DNA of 64,000 nucleotides, from NCBI GenBank assembly GCA_027489175.1, contig JAIYAE010000020.1:57330-121329 (forward strand). Direction: 5' to 3'. This document shows, one piece after another, positions 16,618 through 25,273 of this stretch. Numbering within the stretch: position 1 is the stretch's first letter; each line of letters starts with the position of its first letter. The notes beneath the pieces are model-generated. The model saw only the letters and a program-made list of their open reading frames with translations, had not been told where the DNA came from and searched no databases. The DNA is from Rhodobacter sp. (GTDB lineage: Bacteria; Pseudomonadota; Alphaproteobacteria; Rhodobacterales; Rhodobacteraceae). The translations under genes and the position numbers were made by a program.

Positions 16618-17052
16618 ATGTGGTGGGCAGTGGTGGCGGTGGCGCTGGGCGGGGTGGCGATTGCGATGCAGGCACCGATCAACGCGGCGCTAGGGCGGGG
16701 GTTAGGGGCGCCGGTTCCGGCGGCGGCGGTGTCTTTCGGGGTGGGCTTCGCGGTGCTTTTCCTGGTGTCGCTGTTGCAAGGGCAGGGTGCGGCTTATCTG
16801 CGGCTGGGGCAGGTGCCGGTCTGGACGCTGGTCGGCGGTGTTCTTGGGGCGTGGTATGTCTTTGCTGCGGTCTGGGGGGTGGCGTCGCTGGGCGTGGTGA
16901 CGTTGGTCGCGGCGCTGGTCTTTGGGCAGATGGCGGCGGCGTTGGTGATTGACGCGACGGGCAGTCTAGGGATGGCGGTGCGCGAGATCACTCCCACCCG
17001 GATTGCAGCCGCGGGGATGGTCCTTGGCGGGCTGGTGCTGTCGCGGCTTTAG
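16618..17052 (+). CDS. DMT-superfamily membrane protein (YdcZ/DUF606 type)
   Basis: A 144-residue inner-membrane protein with about five helices: VVAVALGGVAIAMQAPINAA, AAAVSFGVGFAVLFLVSL, LVGGVLGAWYVFAAVWG, VVTLVAALVFGQMAAALVID and a last one near 128-144. The pattern, including QAPINAALGRGLGAP and GQMAAALVIDATG, fits the DUF606/YdcZ family, half-length relatives of the EamA drug/metabolite transporters. AGGAGG lies upstream of the ATG at 16618. Its stop overlaps the stop of the convergent gene (17049) by 3 nt. Substrate unknown. Confidence 0.85.
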   Translation: MWWAVVAVALGGVAIAMQAPINAALGRGLGAPVPAAAVSFGVGFAVLFLVSLLQGQGAAYLRLGQVPVWTLVGGVLGAWYVFAAVWGVASLGVVTLVAALVFGQMAAALVIDATGSLGMAVREITPTRIAAAGMVLGGLVLSRL

Positions 17053-17393
17053 GGGGCCGTCCAGCGGCGGCTGTCCAGCGCGACCCAGCCCGATGGCAGG
17101 GCGTCCGGGGCGGGGCCGTCGTCCTGCCAGAACTGCAGGCGGATGTGGTCGGGCAGGGTTGGGGTGCTGTCGAGGGCGGCGATGGTCCAGACAAGGTGGA
17201 AGCCATCCTCCAACAGGCCTTCGGCGTAGAAGGTGACTTCTTCGGATTCGAGCGCCTCGGACGGGTGTGCGGGCCAGCCGTCGGCATCGCCCCAGAACAC
17301 CAGCGCCTCTATCTCGGGCTGCTTGCGGGCAAGGGCGGCTAGGGGGGCGAGGAAGACCTCAATCGGCGTCGGGTCGGGTTTGCGCTGGGTCAA
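17049..17393 (-). CDS. Hypothetical protein with a TTG start
   Basis: A 114-residue soluble acidic protein, no family recognised. It begins LTQRKPDPTPIEVFLAPL, followed by PEIEALVFWGDADGWPAH, VTFYAEGLLEDGFHLVWTI and LQFWQDDGPAPDALPSGW. An ATG a few bases upstream gives only a two-codon frame, whereas the TTG at 17393 has AAAGGAG at ideal spacing, so TTG is the most likely start. The gene is divergent from the OsmC-family gene at 17466 and convergent with the gene at 16618. Function not inferred. Confidence 0.7.
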   Translation of the reverse strand: MTQRKPDPTPIEVFLAPLAALARKQPEIEALVFWGDADGWPAHPSEALESEEVTFYAEGLLEDGFHLVWTIAALDSTPTLPDHIRLQFWQDDGPAPDALPSGWVALDSRRWTAP

Positions 17394-17465
17394 AGCATCG
17401 CTCCTTTGGCTGGGGCATGTGTTGGCCTTGGGCCGGGGTGAAGTCAATCCGGAGCGGGGGCCGCG

Positions 17466-17864
17466 ATGAAGTACGAACTGCGGGCATGGCGGGTGGATGG
17501 CATGGGCAGCCGCGCCACGGCGCATGGCGCCGAGGTGGCGCTGGGCACCGATCTTGACGGGCGGCCCGGGGCGATGAACCCGGTGGAATTGCTTTTGTCG
17601 GCGCTGGCGGCCTGCATGATCAAGGGGGTGGAGCGGGTGTCGCCGATGCTCGACTTTGCCTTTGAGGGCGTGGAGGTGCGGCTGGAGGCCGAGCGGCAGG
17701 ATGCACCGCCAAAGCTGGTGGCGATCACCTATGAGATTATCGTCAAGACCGATGAGCGGGGGCCAAGGCTGGACCTTCTGCACCGCAACATCCTGAAATA
17801 CGGGACGATTTCCAACACACTGGCGGGCGCGGTGCCTTTGACCGGGATCATCCGCCGGGCGTGA
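17466..17864 (+). CDS. OsmC/Ohr family protein
   Basis: A 132-residue member of the OsmC/YhfA superfamily, some of which reduce organic hydroperoxides using paired cysteines. Seen: PGAMNPVELLLSALAACMIK, with the resolving-type cysteine in the central helix, followed by VEVRLEAERQDAPPKLVAI. The N-terminal peroxidatic cysteine of OsmC/Ohr is not seen, so it is nearer the YhfA-type group and may not be a peroxidase. GGGG precedes the ATG at 17466. Its stop lies immediately before the palindrome array shared with convergent holA. Confidence 0.85.
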   Translation: MKYELRAWRVDGMGSRATAHGAEVALGTDLDGRPGAMNPVELLLSALAACMIKGVERVSPMLDFAFEGVEVRLEAERQDAPPKLVAITYEIIVKTDERGPRLDLLHRNILKYGTISNTLAGAVPLTGIIRRA

Positions 17865-17917
17865 GGGGCCGGAGTTTTGGAAAACTCCGCACCGATTTCT
17901 TGCAAGAAATCGGCCCC
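17865..17917. repeat. Array of two palindromes, 23-bp pitch, between convergent stops
   Basis: Unit 1 CGGAGTTTT / AAAACTCCG around GG (17870-17889). Unit 2 is the 22-bp perfect palindrome with arm CCGATTTCTT around GC (17892-17913). Unit centres are 23 bp apart. An outer pair GGGGCC / GGCCCC (17865-17870, 17912-17917) ties both together. The array exactly fills the space between the stops at 17864 and 17917. Confidence 0.9.
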
Positions 17918-18930
17918 TAGCGCCGGGTCATGGCGATGCGGATCAGGGCGCGTTCCATCACCGCCATGCCCGGCGCGCGGGAAGCAGAGCGCAGGGTGAG
18001 GTCGGTTTCCAGCAGGAGCGCGACCGCGGTTTCCAAGGCGCGGGTGCCCCATTGGCCTGCCTGCCGGCCCATCGCGTCCTTCTGCTTGAAGTTCACGCGG
18101 GCCTTCTGGATGCCGACGGACGGGCCAGCCGGATCAGTCGCGGCGGCGTGTAGGATGCGGAAGTGGCGCAGGGCGGCGATGCAGATGGTGACGGGCAGGG
18201 TGCCCTGCCCCTCAAGCCGCCGGAAGTAAGGGCCGATGGCATCGGTCCGCGCTTCGGCCACGGCGGAGATCAGGTCATCCACCTCGGCCTCGATGGTGGC
18301 CGGGGCCATTGCTGCAACGTCGGCGGGGGTCAAGGGTGTGGTGTTGCCCCATTTGTAGAGCGCGATCTTTTCCAGCGTCTGGCGGAAATCTCCGGGATCA
18401 AGCGCGCGGGCGAGGGTGGTGAGGTCGGTCATCGCCTCACGCTCGATGTTCACAAGGCCCGCCTTTTGCAGCGCGGCTTCAATTTCCTCGCGCCCCGGGG
18501 GTTCATCGTACAGGCCGATGCAGATGGCGGTGGCGTGCTTTTCAAAAAGGGTCTTCAGCGCGGATTTGCCGGTCAGGTTGCCAGCGGCGACGACGATATG
18601 CGCGTCGCCGGGCCGCCAGTCTTTCAGCGCGGTGGCAACGGTGTCGGCCAGCCCATCCGTCGCATCCTCAAGGAACGCCACGCGCTGACCGGGGAAAAAG
18701 CCGGTGGCCTTGATCGCGTCCAGAAGAAGGCTGCCGTCCTTGCGCAGATCGCCGCCGGACATGCGGGTCAGGCGCATCTCGCCCTCACCCTCGGGACCGA
18801 TTAGGGCGGCAATGGCCTCTTGCCGCTTCAGAGCCACGCGCATCGCATCGGCGCCAAAGATCAGCAGGCCCGCGCGCCCCGGGTCGGGCTTGGCGCAATA
18901 GCGGCTGGCTTCAGCCCCTTTCAGGATCAT
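17917..18930 (-). CDS. holA: DNA polymerase III delta subunit
   Basis: Clamp-loader subunit that opens the beta sliding clamp. The protein has 337 residues, the usual length. Seen: N-terminal LLIFGADAMRVALKRQEAI, the region RVAFLEDATDGLADTVATAL, and the C-terminal collar-like part (ALRHFRILHAAATDPAGP, QWGTRALETAVALLLETDL). Residues match alphaproteobacterial HolA rather than E. coli closely. Third gene of leuS-lptE-holA; its start overlaps the end of lptE by 4 nt, so it is translationally coupled. The order is common in alphaproteobacteria. Confidence 0.93.
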   Translation of the reverse strand: MILKGAEASRYCAKPDPGRAGLLIFGADAMRVALKRQEAIAALIGPEGEGEMRLTRMSGGDLRKDGSLLLDAIKATGFFPGQRVAFLEDATDGLADTVATALKDWRPGDAHIVVAAGNLTGKSALKTLFEKHATAICIGLYDEPPGREEIEAALQKAGLVNIEREAMTDLTTLARALDPGDFRQTLEKIALYKWGNTTPLTPADVAAMAPATIEAEVDDLISAVAEARTDAIGPYFRRLEGQGTLPVTICIAALRHFRILHAAATDPAGPSVGIQKARVNFKQKDAMGRQAGQWGTRALETAVALLLETDLTLRSASRAPGMAVMERALIRIAMTRR

Positions 18931-19412
18931 GGCAGGCTGGCGGATACCGCGATCAGGCGGGCGGTGATCTGGTCGGCAAGGATGCGCATCAGGCGGAAGG
19001 CGGCGTCTTCCTCGGCCGCAAGGCCTGCGACGGTAGAGTCGGTGGCGGAGTAAGCGGTGAAGCTTTGCACCCTTCCCCCCGCCAGCCGCGCACCGGTGGT
19101 CTTGTCGGACAGGCTGTAGTCGATCACGCCTTTCAGGTTGAAACGCGTGATTTCGTTTTCCGTGGTGATGCCCACACCAACAGCCTCGGTCGTAATGGTG
19201 TAGGCGAGGTCATAGCGGTGGTTTTCGGGGCGGCCGAGCCGTTCTTCCAGCCGTTCCACAAGGTCGAACCCGTTCTTGTCGGTCGGGTCCTGCGCCCGCA
19301 CGGTGCCAAGGAGGGCGGTGGCCGGGCCACCGGGCGCATAGGCCGGGGTAAAGCCGCAGGCCGCAAGGGCCAGTGGCATCAGCAGAAGGACCCGGCGGTT
19401 AAACGACGACAT
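18927..19412 (-). CDS. lptE: LPS-assembly lipoprotein LptE
   Basis: Outer-membrane lipoprotein that plugs the LptD barrel and helps insert lipopolysaccharide. The 161 residues start with a lipoprotein signal ([20 protein letters not shown], lipobox LAAC with Cys19). [13 protein letters not shown] follows directly, the typical alphaproteobacterial LptE opening, and then a beta-rich LptE domain with [15 protein letters not shown] and [11 protein letters not shown]. The start overlaps the leuS end by 14 nt and the end overlaps holA. Identification rests on motif and on the leuS-lptE-holA order. Confidence 0.92.
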   Translation of the reverse strand: MSSFNRRVLLLMPLALAACGFTPAYAPGGPATALLGTVRAQDPTDKNGFDLVERLEERLGRPENHRYDLAYTITTEAVGVGITTENEITRFNLKGVIDYSLSDKTTGARLAGGRVQSFTAYSATDSTVAGLAAEEDAAFRLMRILADQITARLIAVSASLP

Positions 19413-22026
19413 TGATGATGCGCCCCGGCACGACGATGATCTTCTTCACCGGCTGCCCGGCAAGGAACCTGACCACATCCTCATCCGCCAGCGCCAGCTT
19501 TTCAACCTCTGCCACGGGCATATCCTTCGGCACGCTGATTTCCGCGCGGCGCTTGCCGTTGATCTGGATCGGCAGGGTGACGGTATCGTCGATCAGCAGC
19601 GCCGGGTCGGCCTTCGGCCAGGGCGCTTGCGCACAAAGGCCCGCACCGCCCTGATAGGTCCAGATCGACTCGGCGATATGGGGCGTCATCGGGGACATGA
19701 GCTTGGCGAGCGTCCGGATCGCCTCTTTCATCGGGCCGGTCGAGGCGTTTGCCTTTGCGATGGTGTTGGTGAATGCATAAAGGCTTGCAATCGCCTTGTT
19801 GAAGGCAAAGCCCTCGATGCCTTTGGTCACCTCGTCGATGGCCCTTGCCGTGGCCTTGGCCAGGTCTTGATCGCCCTCGCCCTTGTGGTCCGCCGGCATC
19901 TCGCCAATGCGAGAGCACAAGGCCCAGACGCGGGAAAGGTGCTTGAACGCGGCCTCAGCACCTGAGGCTGTCCATTCCACATCCCGTTCAGGCGGGCTGT
20001 CCGACATGACGAACCAGCGCGCGGTATCGGCGCCGAAGCTGGCGATGATGTTCATCGGGTCGACGACGTTCTTCTTTGATTTCGACATCTTGGCCGAGGG
20101 GATGACCTCGACCAGCAGCCCTTCATCGGCGAGCGCGCGGATGAAGGCGTCGACGTCGTCGATCATGTCAATCGGCGGCGGCTCGTTGCCCCGCACCACG
20201 ATCCGGCGGTCGGCCACGTTGAAGACGGTCACATCCTCGGGCAAGTGATAGACCGGGCGACCCTGGTCGTCGGTGGTCTTGTAGATCTCATGCGTCACCA
20301 TGCCTTGCGTGAAAAGCGCGTTGAAGGGTTCAATGGCTTTCTGCGGCAGGTGACCGGTCTTGTGCATCGCCCGCGCAAAGAAGCGGGAATAGAGAAGGTG
20401 CAGGATCGCGTGTTCCACCCCGCCAATGTACTGGTCGACGTTCATCCAGTAGTTGGCGTCCTCCATCACCGTGGGCGTGGTGGAGCGGGGGGCGGTGAAG
20501 CGGGCGTAGTACCAGCTTGAATCCACGAAGGTATCCATCGTGTCCGTTTCGCGCCGGGCCTTTGCGCCGCATTTCGGGCAGGTGCAATCGCGCCAGGTGG
20601 GGTGGCGGTCCAGGGGGTTGCCGGGAATGTCGAAGCTGACATCGTAGGGCAGTTCGATGGGCAGGTTCTTCTTGTCTTCGGGCACCACGCCGCAGGTCGC
20701 GCAGTGGATGACTGGGATCGGGCAACCCCAATAGCGCTGGCGCGACACGCCCCAGTCGCGCAGGCGGAACTTCGTCACGCCCTTGCCGTAGCCGTTGGTT
20801 TCCGCATGAGCGATGGCGGTGGCAACGCCGTCGTCACCGGTCTGCACTGCCTCACCAGCGAAGCCACGGATATAGTGGACCTTTTCCGACTTCATCGGCA
20901 CGAACGCCTCATCCAGCGGGGCATCTGAGCCGTCTGCCGAGAAGACCGGTTTGATCGGCAGCCGGTACTTCGTGGCAAAGTCAAAGTCGCGCTGGTCATG
21001 CGCAGGGCAGCCGAAAATCGCACCCGTGCCATAGTCCATCAGGATGAAGTTCGCGATCCAGACGGGGAGTTCCCAATTCGGATCAAGCGGATGCTTGACG
21101 CGGATGCCGGTGTCATAGCCGATCTTCTCAGCCGTCTCGATTTCCTCGGCACTCGTCCCGCCCTTGCGGCACTCGGCCACGAAAGCCGCTACATCAGGAT
21201 TGCCCTCAAGCGCCTTGGCCAGCGGGTGGTCGGCTGAAATGGCGGCAAAGCTGGCGCCCATCAGGGTGTCGGGGCGGGTTGTATAGACCTCCAGCCGGTC
21301 AAAGCCCGCAGGTGCGCCGACCATGTCGAAGGCAAACTGCAAGCCCCGAGATTTTCCGATCCAGTTCGCCTGCATCAGGCGCACCTTTTCCGGCCAGTTG
21401 GTCAGGCCGTCGAGGGCCGACAGCAACTCTTCCGAGTAATCGCTGATCTTGAAGAACCACTGCGTGAGTTCGCGCCGTTCGACGGCAGCGCCGGACCGCC
21501 AGCCCTTGCCGTCGATCACCTGTTCGTTCGCCAGAACGGTCATGTCGACCGGGTCCCAGTTGACGACCGCCGCCTTGCGGTAGACCAGCCCGGCCTCCAT
21601 CATGTCGATGAACATCGCCTGCTGCTGGCCGTAATACTCCGGGTCGCAGGTCGCGAGCTCTCGCGACCAGTCGATGGACAGGCCCAGGGGCTTCATCTGC
21701 GCCTTCATGTCGGCGATGTTGCCGTAGGTCCAATCCTTGGGATGGCCGCCCCGCTCCATCGCGGCGTTTTCGGCGGGCATCCCGAAAGCGTCCCAGCCCA
21801 TCGGGTGCAGGACGGCGTAACCTTGCGCCAGCTTGGTCCGCGCCACCACGTCGCCCATCGTGTAGTTGCGGACGTGCCCCATGTGGATGCGGCCCGAGGG
21901 GTAGGGGAACATCTCGAGCACGTAATACTTCGGCTTGGTCGCATCCGCCTTGGCGGTGAAGGCCCCGGCCTTGTCCCAGGCCTCTTGCCAGCGGGGTTCG
22001 ATCACGGCGGGGTCATAGCGCGACAT
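19399..22026 (-). CDS. leuS: Leucyl-tRNA synthetase
   Basis: Class I aminoacyl-tRNA synthetase charging tRNA-Leu in the cytosol; 875 residues, normal for bacteria. The HIGH motif is [11 protein letters not shown] at about 41-51. The editing (CP1) domain includes [15 protein letters not shown] zinc-ribbon-like [20 protein letters not shown] lies in the insert before the catalytic region. KMSKS is in [13 protein letters not shown] near residue 645. The anticodon-binding domain follows, then a C-terminal domain ending [11 protein letters not shown]. First gene of the leuS-lptE-holA operon. Confidence 0.98.
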   Translation of the reverse strand: MSRYDPAVIEPRWQEAWDKAGAFTAKADATKPKYYVLEMFPYPSGRIHMGHVRNYTMGDVVARTKLAQGYAVLHPMGWDAFGMPAENAAMERGGHPKDWTYGNIADMKAQMKPLGLSIDWSRELATCDPEYYGQQQAMFIDMMEAGLVYRKAAVVNWDPVDMTVLANEQVIDGKGWRSGAAVERRELTQWFFKISDYSEELLSALDGLTNWPEKVRLMQANWIGKSRGLQFAFDMVGAPAGFDRLEVYTTRPDTLMGASFAAISADHPLAKALEGNPDVAAFVAECRKGGTSAEEIETAEKIGYDTGIRVKHPLDPNWELPVWIANFILMDYGTGAIFGCPAHDQRDFDFATKYRLPIKPVFSADGSDAPLDEAFVPMKSEKVHYIRGFAGEAVQTGDDGVATAIAHAETNGYGKGVTKFRLRDWGVSRQRYWGCPIPVIHCATCGVVPEDKKNLPIELPYDVSFDIPGNPLDRHPTWRDCTCPKCGAKARRETDTMDTFVDSSWYYARFTAPRSTTPTVMEDANYWMNVDQYIGGVEHAILHLLYSRFFARAMHKTGHLPQKAIEPFNALFTQGMVTHEIYKTTDDQGRPVYHLPEDVTVFNVADRRIVVRGNEPPPIDMIDDVDAFIRALADEGLLVEVIPSAKMSKSKKNVVDPMNIIASFGADTARWFVMSDSPPERDVEWTASGAEAAFKHLSRVWALCSRIGEMPADHKGEGDQDLAKATARAIDEVTKGIEGFAFNKAIASLYAFTNTIAKANASTGPMKEAIRTLAKLMSPMTPHIAESIWTYQGGAGLCAQAPWPKADPALLIDDTVTLPIQINGKRRAEISVPKDMPVAEVEKLALADEDVVRFLAGQPVKKIIVVPGRIINVVV

Positions 22027-22128
22027 CAGGGGCCTCGTGCGGGGTTCCAGGCAGAAATTGGGGCGGAATTACACATGCGCGCCGGGAAAGGTCCACCCCT
22101 TCCCGGTCTGCAGCCAGATCCCGGACGC

Positions 22129-22674
22129 TTAAAGGTTGCTGTCGCGGATCCGCAGCTGGCGGGCGCGGGTCAGGATGGCATCCTCGATCGCGCGGACGGT
22201 TTCCGGGGCGACCGCGCCGCCGCCTTGGCTTTGCAGCGCGACCTTCAGGCTGCGCGCGTCAAGGGCGGGGTCCTGGACATAGACCGTGGCGCGGTAGGCG
22301 CGGCCACCGCCCGGCGGGCGGCCAAAGCCGGTGGTGAAGACGCCGGTGAACGGGTCAACCGATTCGACGGGCAGGAAGTTCAGCACTTCAAGGCTGGCCT
22401 GCCAGATGTATTTGTTCACCTCGACCGTCGTGTTCGGATCATCGGCGTTGGAGAAGAGATCCCAGATGGTCGAGCCTTGCTCTTCCTCAGGGTTTGCGGC
22501 CCGGTTGGCGGCACGCTGGGCATCGGCGCGTTCCTTGCGGGTCATCTGCTCTTCGGTGGGAATCGATCCGCCGCGGTTGAAAAGCCCGCCCCCACCACAG
22601 GCCGCAAGCGACAGGGACAGCCCCGTGGCCAGTGCCACCCGTGCAAGTTGCTGCAAGATCATCAAGCCACCCAT
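22129..22674 (-). CDS. DUF3576 lipoprotein
   Basis: A 181-residue predicted lipoprotein of the DUF3576 family, found widely in alphaproteobacteria and of unknown function. The signal ends at the lipobox LSLAACGGGG. The mature part has a charged region (EEQMTRKERADAQRAANRAA), then STIWDLFSNADDPNTTVEVNKYIW and LNFLPVESVDPFTGVFTT, the conserved DUF3576 core. The exact start is unclear: 22674 and 22662 are both plausible, and the second gives a cleaner signal peptide. The gene lies upstream of leuS in the same direction, 102 nt away. Confidence 0.82.
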   Translation of the reverse strand: MGGLMILQQLARVALATGLSLSLAACGGGGLFNRGGSIPTEEQMTRKERADAQRAANRAANPEEEQGSTIWDLFSNADDPNTTVEVNKYIWQASLEVLNFLPVESVDPFTGVFTTGFGRPPGGGRAYRATVYVQDPALDARSLKVALQSQGGGAVAPETVRAIEDAILTRARQLRIRDSNL

Positions 22675-23063
22675 CGTTCCCGTGTCCCGCTGTCTAACGC
22701 GACGTCTTGGGCCTGCCAAGGCCTTTCGCGCCAGCCTGCGGCGGACTGCCTGCGGAAAAGGGAACGCCCCCGCGCGCGAGGGAAACCGCGAAAAACCGCG
22801 TGGAACGGGGCATTCGTGCGTGATCCGGGGCTGATCCGACCCGGATTGGTGCCGGTTTCAAGACGGCGCAACCCGCACAGGGCGCCGGGATCGCCGGGCG
22901 CGGACGGCGGGATTCCCCACCTGTGGCTTTGGTGCACCAACTTTCCGCCGTTTTTCCCCCAAGGTTCCGTCGGCGTTGCAATCACGGGCGTCTGGCGCGA
23001 AATACCCTTCATTCCCCTGCGGATTCCCCTGCGGCGGGCTTACCTTGAAGAAAGAGGGAAAAA
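22675..23063. other. 389-nt gap upstream of the porin array
   Basis: Divergent region between the DUF3576 gene and the first porin. It holds no convincing gene, though frames stay open by GC bias. It contains the palindrome at 22929-22940, and presumably the strong porin promoter nearer 23000. AGAGGGA precedes the porin start. Confidence 0.5.
22929..22940. promoter_or_regulatory. Perfect 12-bp palindrome TTGGTGCACCAA upstream of porin 1
   Basis: TTGGTG followed directly by its complement CACCAA, 124 nt upstream of the first porin ATG. Possible operator; no regulator assigned. Confidence 0.35.
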
Positions 23064-23966
23064 ATGAAAAAAGTTCTTCTCGCGACCAGCATCCTGGCGG
23101 CAACCGCCGGCTTCGCTGCCGCTGAAGTGACCCTGTCGGGTTCGGCTCGCATGGGTGTCATCGACGACTTCGGCGCTGACAACACCGGCTTCACCAGCCG
23201 TGCACGCGTTGTGTTCACCCTTTCGGGCGAAACCGACGGCGGCCTGTCGTTCGGCGCGACTTTCCGTGCTGACAACGCTTCCGCCGCCAACTCGGGCGAC
23301 GCTGGCGAAGTGTTCATGTCGGGCGCTTTCGGCAAGCTGACCATGGGCGACATCGACGGCGCTGCTCAGCAGGTTGTTGGCAACGTTGATGGCGTTGGCC
23401 TTACCGGTCTGTCCGACCTGAACGAAGCCGTGTACCTCGGCGCTGGCACCAGCGACGGCGGCAGCAACTCCGACCCGACCGCTGCTTACGAGTATTCGTC
23501 GGGCGCGTTCACCGGGATCATCTCGGCGACCAACCCGGACAACAACGACGGCGGCCTCGGCACCGACCTCGACTCGACCCTTGCTCTGGGTGTGAAGTAC
23601 GCGACCGACGCCTACACCGTCGCTCTGGGCTACGAAGATGCAGACGGCGACGTCAGCCACATCATCCTCGGCGCTTCGGCCACCTTCGGCGCGATCTCGC
23701 TGAAAGCCAACTACGGCCAGGCTTCGGTTGGCGCGGTTGACGCAGACCAGTACCACGTTTCGGCGACCTACTCCGCTGACGCTCTGTCGGTCACCGCCTT
23801 CTACACCGACGAAGAAGACTTCATCGGTCTGGGCGGCTCGGGCAAAGCCTACGGTCTGGGTGCTTCCTACGACCTCGGCGGCGGCGCCAAGGTTGTCGGC
23901 GGCTACGCCAAGAACGACACCGCTGACACCAGCGCTGTTGACCTCGGTGTGTCCTTCTCGTTCTAA
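23064..23966 (+). CDS. Outer-membrane porin, copy 1
   Basis: General-diffusion porin of the Rhodobacter type, expected to form a trimeric 16-strand barrel. It has 300 residues with signal peptide MKKVLLATSILAATAGFAAA. The mature start EVTLSGSARMGVIDDFGADN is followed by alternating strands, with the constriction-loop region near 70-110. The chain ends VDLGVSFSF, with the terminal Phe needed for BAM insertion. Codon use is very uniform (GCT, GGC, GAC, TCG), more so than in copies 2-4, which suggests this is the highly expressed copy. AGAGGGA lies upstream of the ATG. It is followed by its own strong terminator. Confidence 0.95.
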   Translation: MKKVLLATSILAATAGFAAAEVTLSGSARMGVIDDFGADNTGFTSRARVVFTLSGETDGGLSFGATFRADNASAANSGDAGEVFMSGAFGKLTMGDIDGAAQQVVGNVDGVGLTGLSDLNEAVYLGAGTSDGGSNSDPTAAYEYSSGAFTGIISATNPDNNDGGLGTDLDSTLALGVKYATDAYTVALGYEDADGDVSHIILGASATFGAISLKANYGQASVGAVDADQYHVSATYSADALSVTAFYTDEEDFIGLGGSGKAYGLGASYDLGGGAKVVGGYAKNDTADTSAVDLGVSFSF

Positions 23967-23988
23967 TCCTTCGGGATCTGGACTTGGG

Positions 23989-24017
23989 AAAGAGCGGGCC
24001 TTGTGCCCGCTCTTTTT
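23989..24017 (+). terminator. Terminator of porin 1
   Basis: AAAGAGCGGGC / GCCCGCTCTTT around 5 nt, then further Ts. Nearly the same hairpin follows porins 2 and 3. Confidence 0.95.
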
Positions 24018-24147
24018 CATTTCGGCCAGCCGCCTGTGGCGGGGCGGTCACATTGTTCCAATCAGATGCGTCGCGGGAACGTGAAGAACTTGTTAACTTC
24101 CGCGGGGAAGTGCATCACAGATGCGAGAAATTCTCTGTGGGTGTGAA

Positions 24148-25092
24148 ATGAAACGTCATCTTCTTGCGTCGACCATGATCCTTGCCGCCAGCGTTGGTGC
24201 AGCTTCGGCTGAGGTCACGCTGTCCGGTTCGGCCCGCATGGGTGTGATCGACAACTTCGGCGCCGACAACACCGGCTTTACCAGCCGCGCGCGGGTGGAA
24301 TTCACCCTGTCGGGCGAAACTGACGGTGGCCTGTCCTTCGGCGCGTCTTTCCGGGCGGACAACGCTGCTGGCGCGAACGCGGGGACCGCTGGTTCAGTCT
24401 TCATCTCGGGCACCTTCGGCACGCTCAGCATGGGCGACGTGGACGGTGCAGCGAACGCTGCCCTTGGCCAGGTTGACGGCGTGGGTCTGACTGGCCTGAG
24501 CGACCTGAACGAACTGACCTACCTCTCCAACGGTGGCGCTGACTTCGACGGTGACGGCAACATCTTCGACAGCAACGAAAACGTGGATCCGTCGGCGCTT
24601 TACACCTACTCGGCTGGTGATCTGTCGGTGTTCGTATCGTCGACCAACCCGTCTGACAACCTGGACCTCGCCGTAGCGGTTGGTGCCAAGTACACGTTCG
24701 GGAACCTGTCGGTCGCAGCTGCCTTTGAAAACAACAACGACCAGGATACTTCGCCGTCGGACATCGACAACGTCATGATCGGCGTGACTGGCACCTTCGG
24801 GGCCGTGACGGCCAAGGCGATCTATGGCCAGGCCGACTCTCTGGGTGTGACGGCGGATCAGATTGCCCTGTCGCTGACCTATACGGCCGATGCGCTTTCG
24901 GCGACGGCCTTCTATGCCGACGACAGCGAGCTTTCGAACCTTCCCAGCGACATCACCGCTGGATCGGCAGAAGCCTACGGCATCGGCGCGTCTTACGACC
25001 TCGGCGGCGGTGCCAAGGTTGTTGGCGGCTACGTCAAGAACAAGACAGCTGACACCAACGCGGTTGATCTTGGTGTGTCCTTCTCGTTCTGA
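24148..25092 (+). CDS. Outer-membrane porin, copy 2
   Basis: Paralogue of copy 1, 314 residues, signal peptide MKRHLLASTMILAASVGAAS. The first 60 mature residues are nearly identical to copies 1 and 3 (SGSARMGVIDNFGADNTGFT). Sequence then diverges with an acidic, possibly calcium-binding insertion around residues 120-145 (FDGDGNIFDSNENVD). The C-terminus DLGGGAKVVGGYVKN and VDLGVSFSF is again shared. The start at 24148 is fixed by the signal peptide; the Shine-Dalgarno is weak (GTGGGTG). It has its own terminator, so it is a separate transcript unit, probably used under other conditions. Confidence 0.94.
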   Translation: MKRHLLASTMILAASVGAASAEVTLSGSARMGVIDNFGADNTGFTSRARVEFTLSGETDGGLSFGASFRADNAAGANAGTAGSVFISGTFGTLSMGDVDGAANAALGQVDGVGLTGLSDLNELTYLSNGGADFDGDGNIFDSNENVDPSALYTYSAGDLSVFVSSTNPSDNLDLAVAVGAKYTFGNLSVAAAFENNNDQDTSPSDIDNVMIGVTGTFGAVTAKAIYGQADSLGVTADQIALSLTYTADALSATAFYADDSELSNLPSDITAGSAEAYGIGASYDLGGGAKVVGGYVKNKTADTNAVDLGVSFSF

Positions 25093-25114
25093 TCCGTCCG
25101 GATCTGGGTTTGGG

Positions 25115-25143
25115 AAAGAGCGGGCCTTGTGCCCGCTCTTTTT
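25115..25143 (+). terminator. Terminator of porin 2
   Basis: Same 11-bp stem and 5-nt loop as after porin 1, followed by Ts. Confidence 0.95.
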
Positions 25144-25273
25144 CATTTGCCGACAATGGAATGTTGCCGGCGTGTCACATTGCTGCATTCCGATACAACG
25201 GGGACTGGGAAGAGCTTGTTTGCCCAGAAGTGTAAGGTCATCAAAGGTTTGGGAAATCTTTTGTGGGTATGAA

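Noticed and set aside
21742..23067. Plus-strand open frame of about 440 codons overlapping leuS and the DUF3576 gene
   Set aside because: Antisense to two well-supported genes; the translated sequence has no recognisable domain.
23040..24020. Minus-strand open frame opposite porin 1 (and similar ones opposite porins 2-4)
   Set aside because: Arises from the biased codons of the porins; no start site and no family match.
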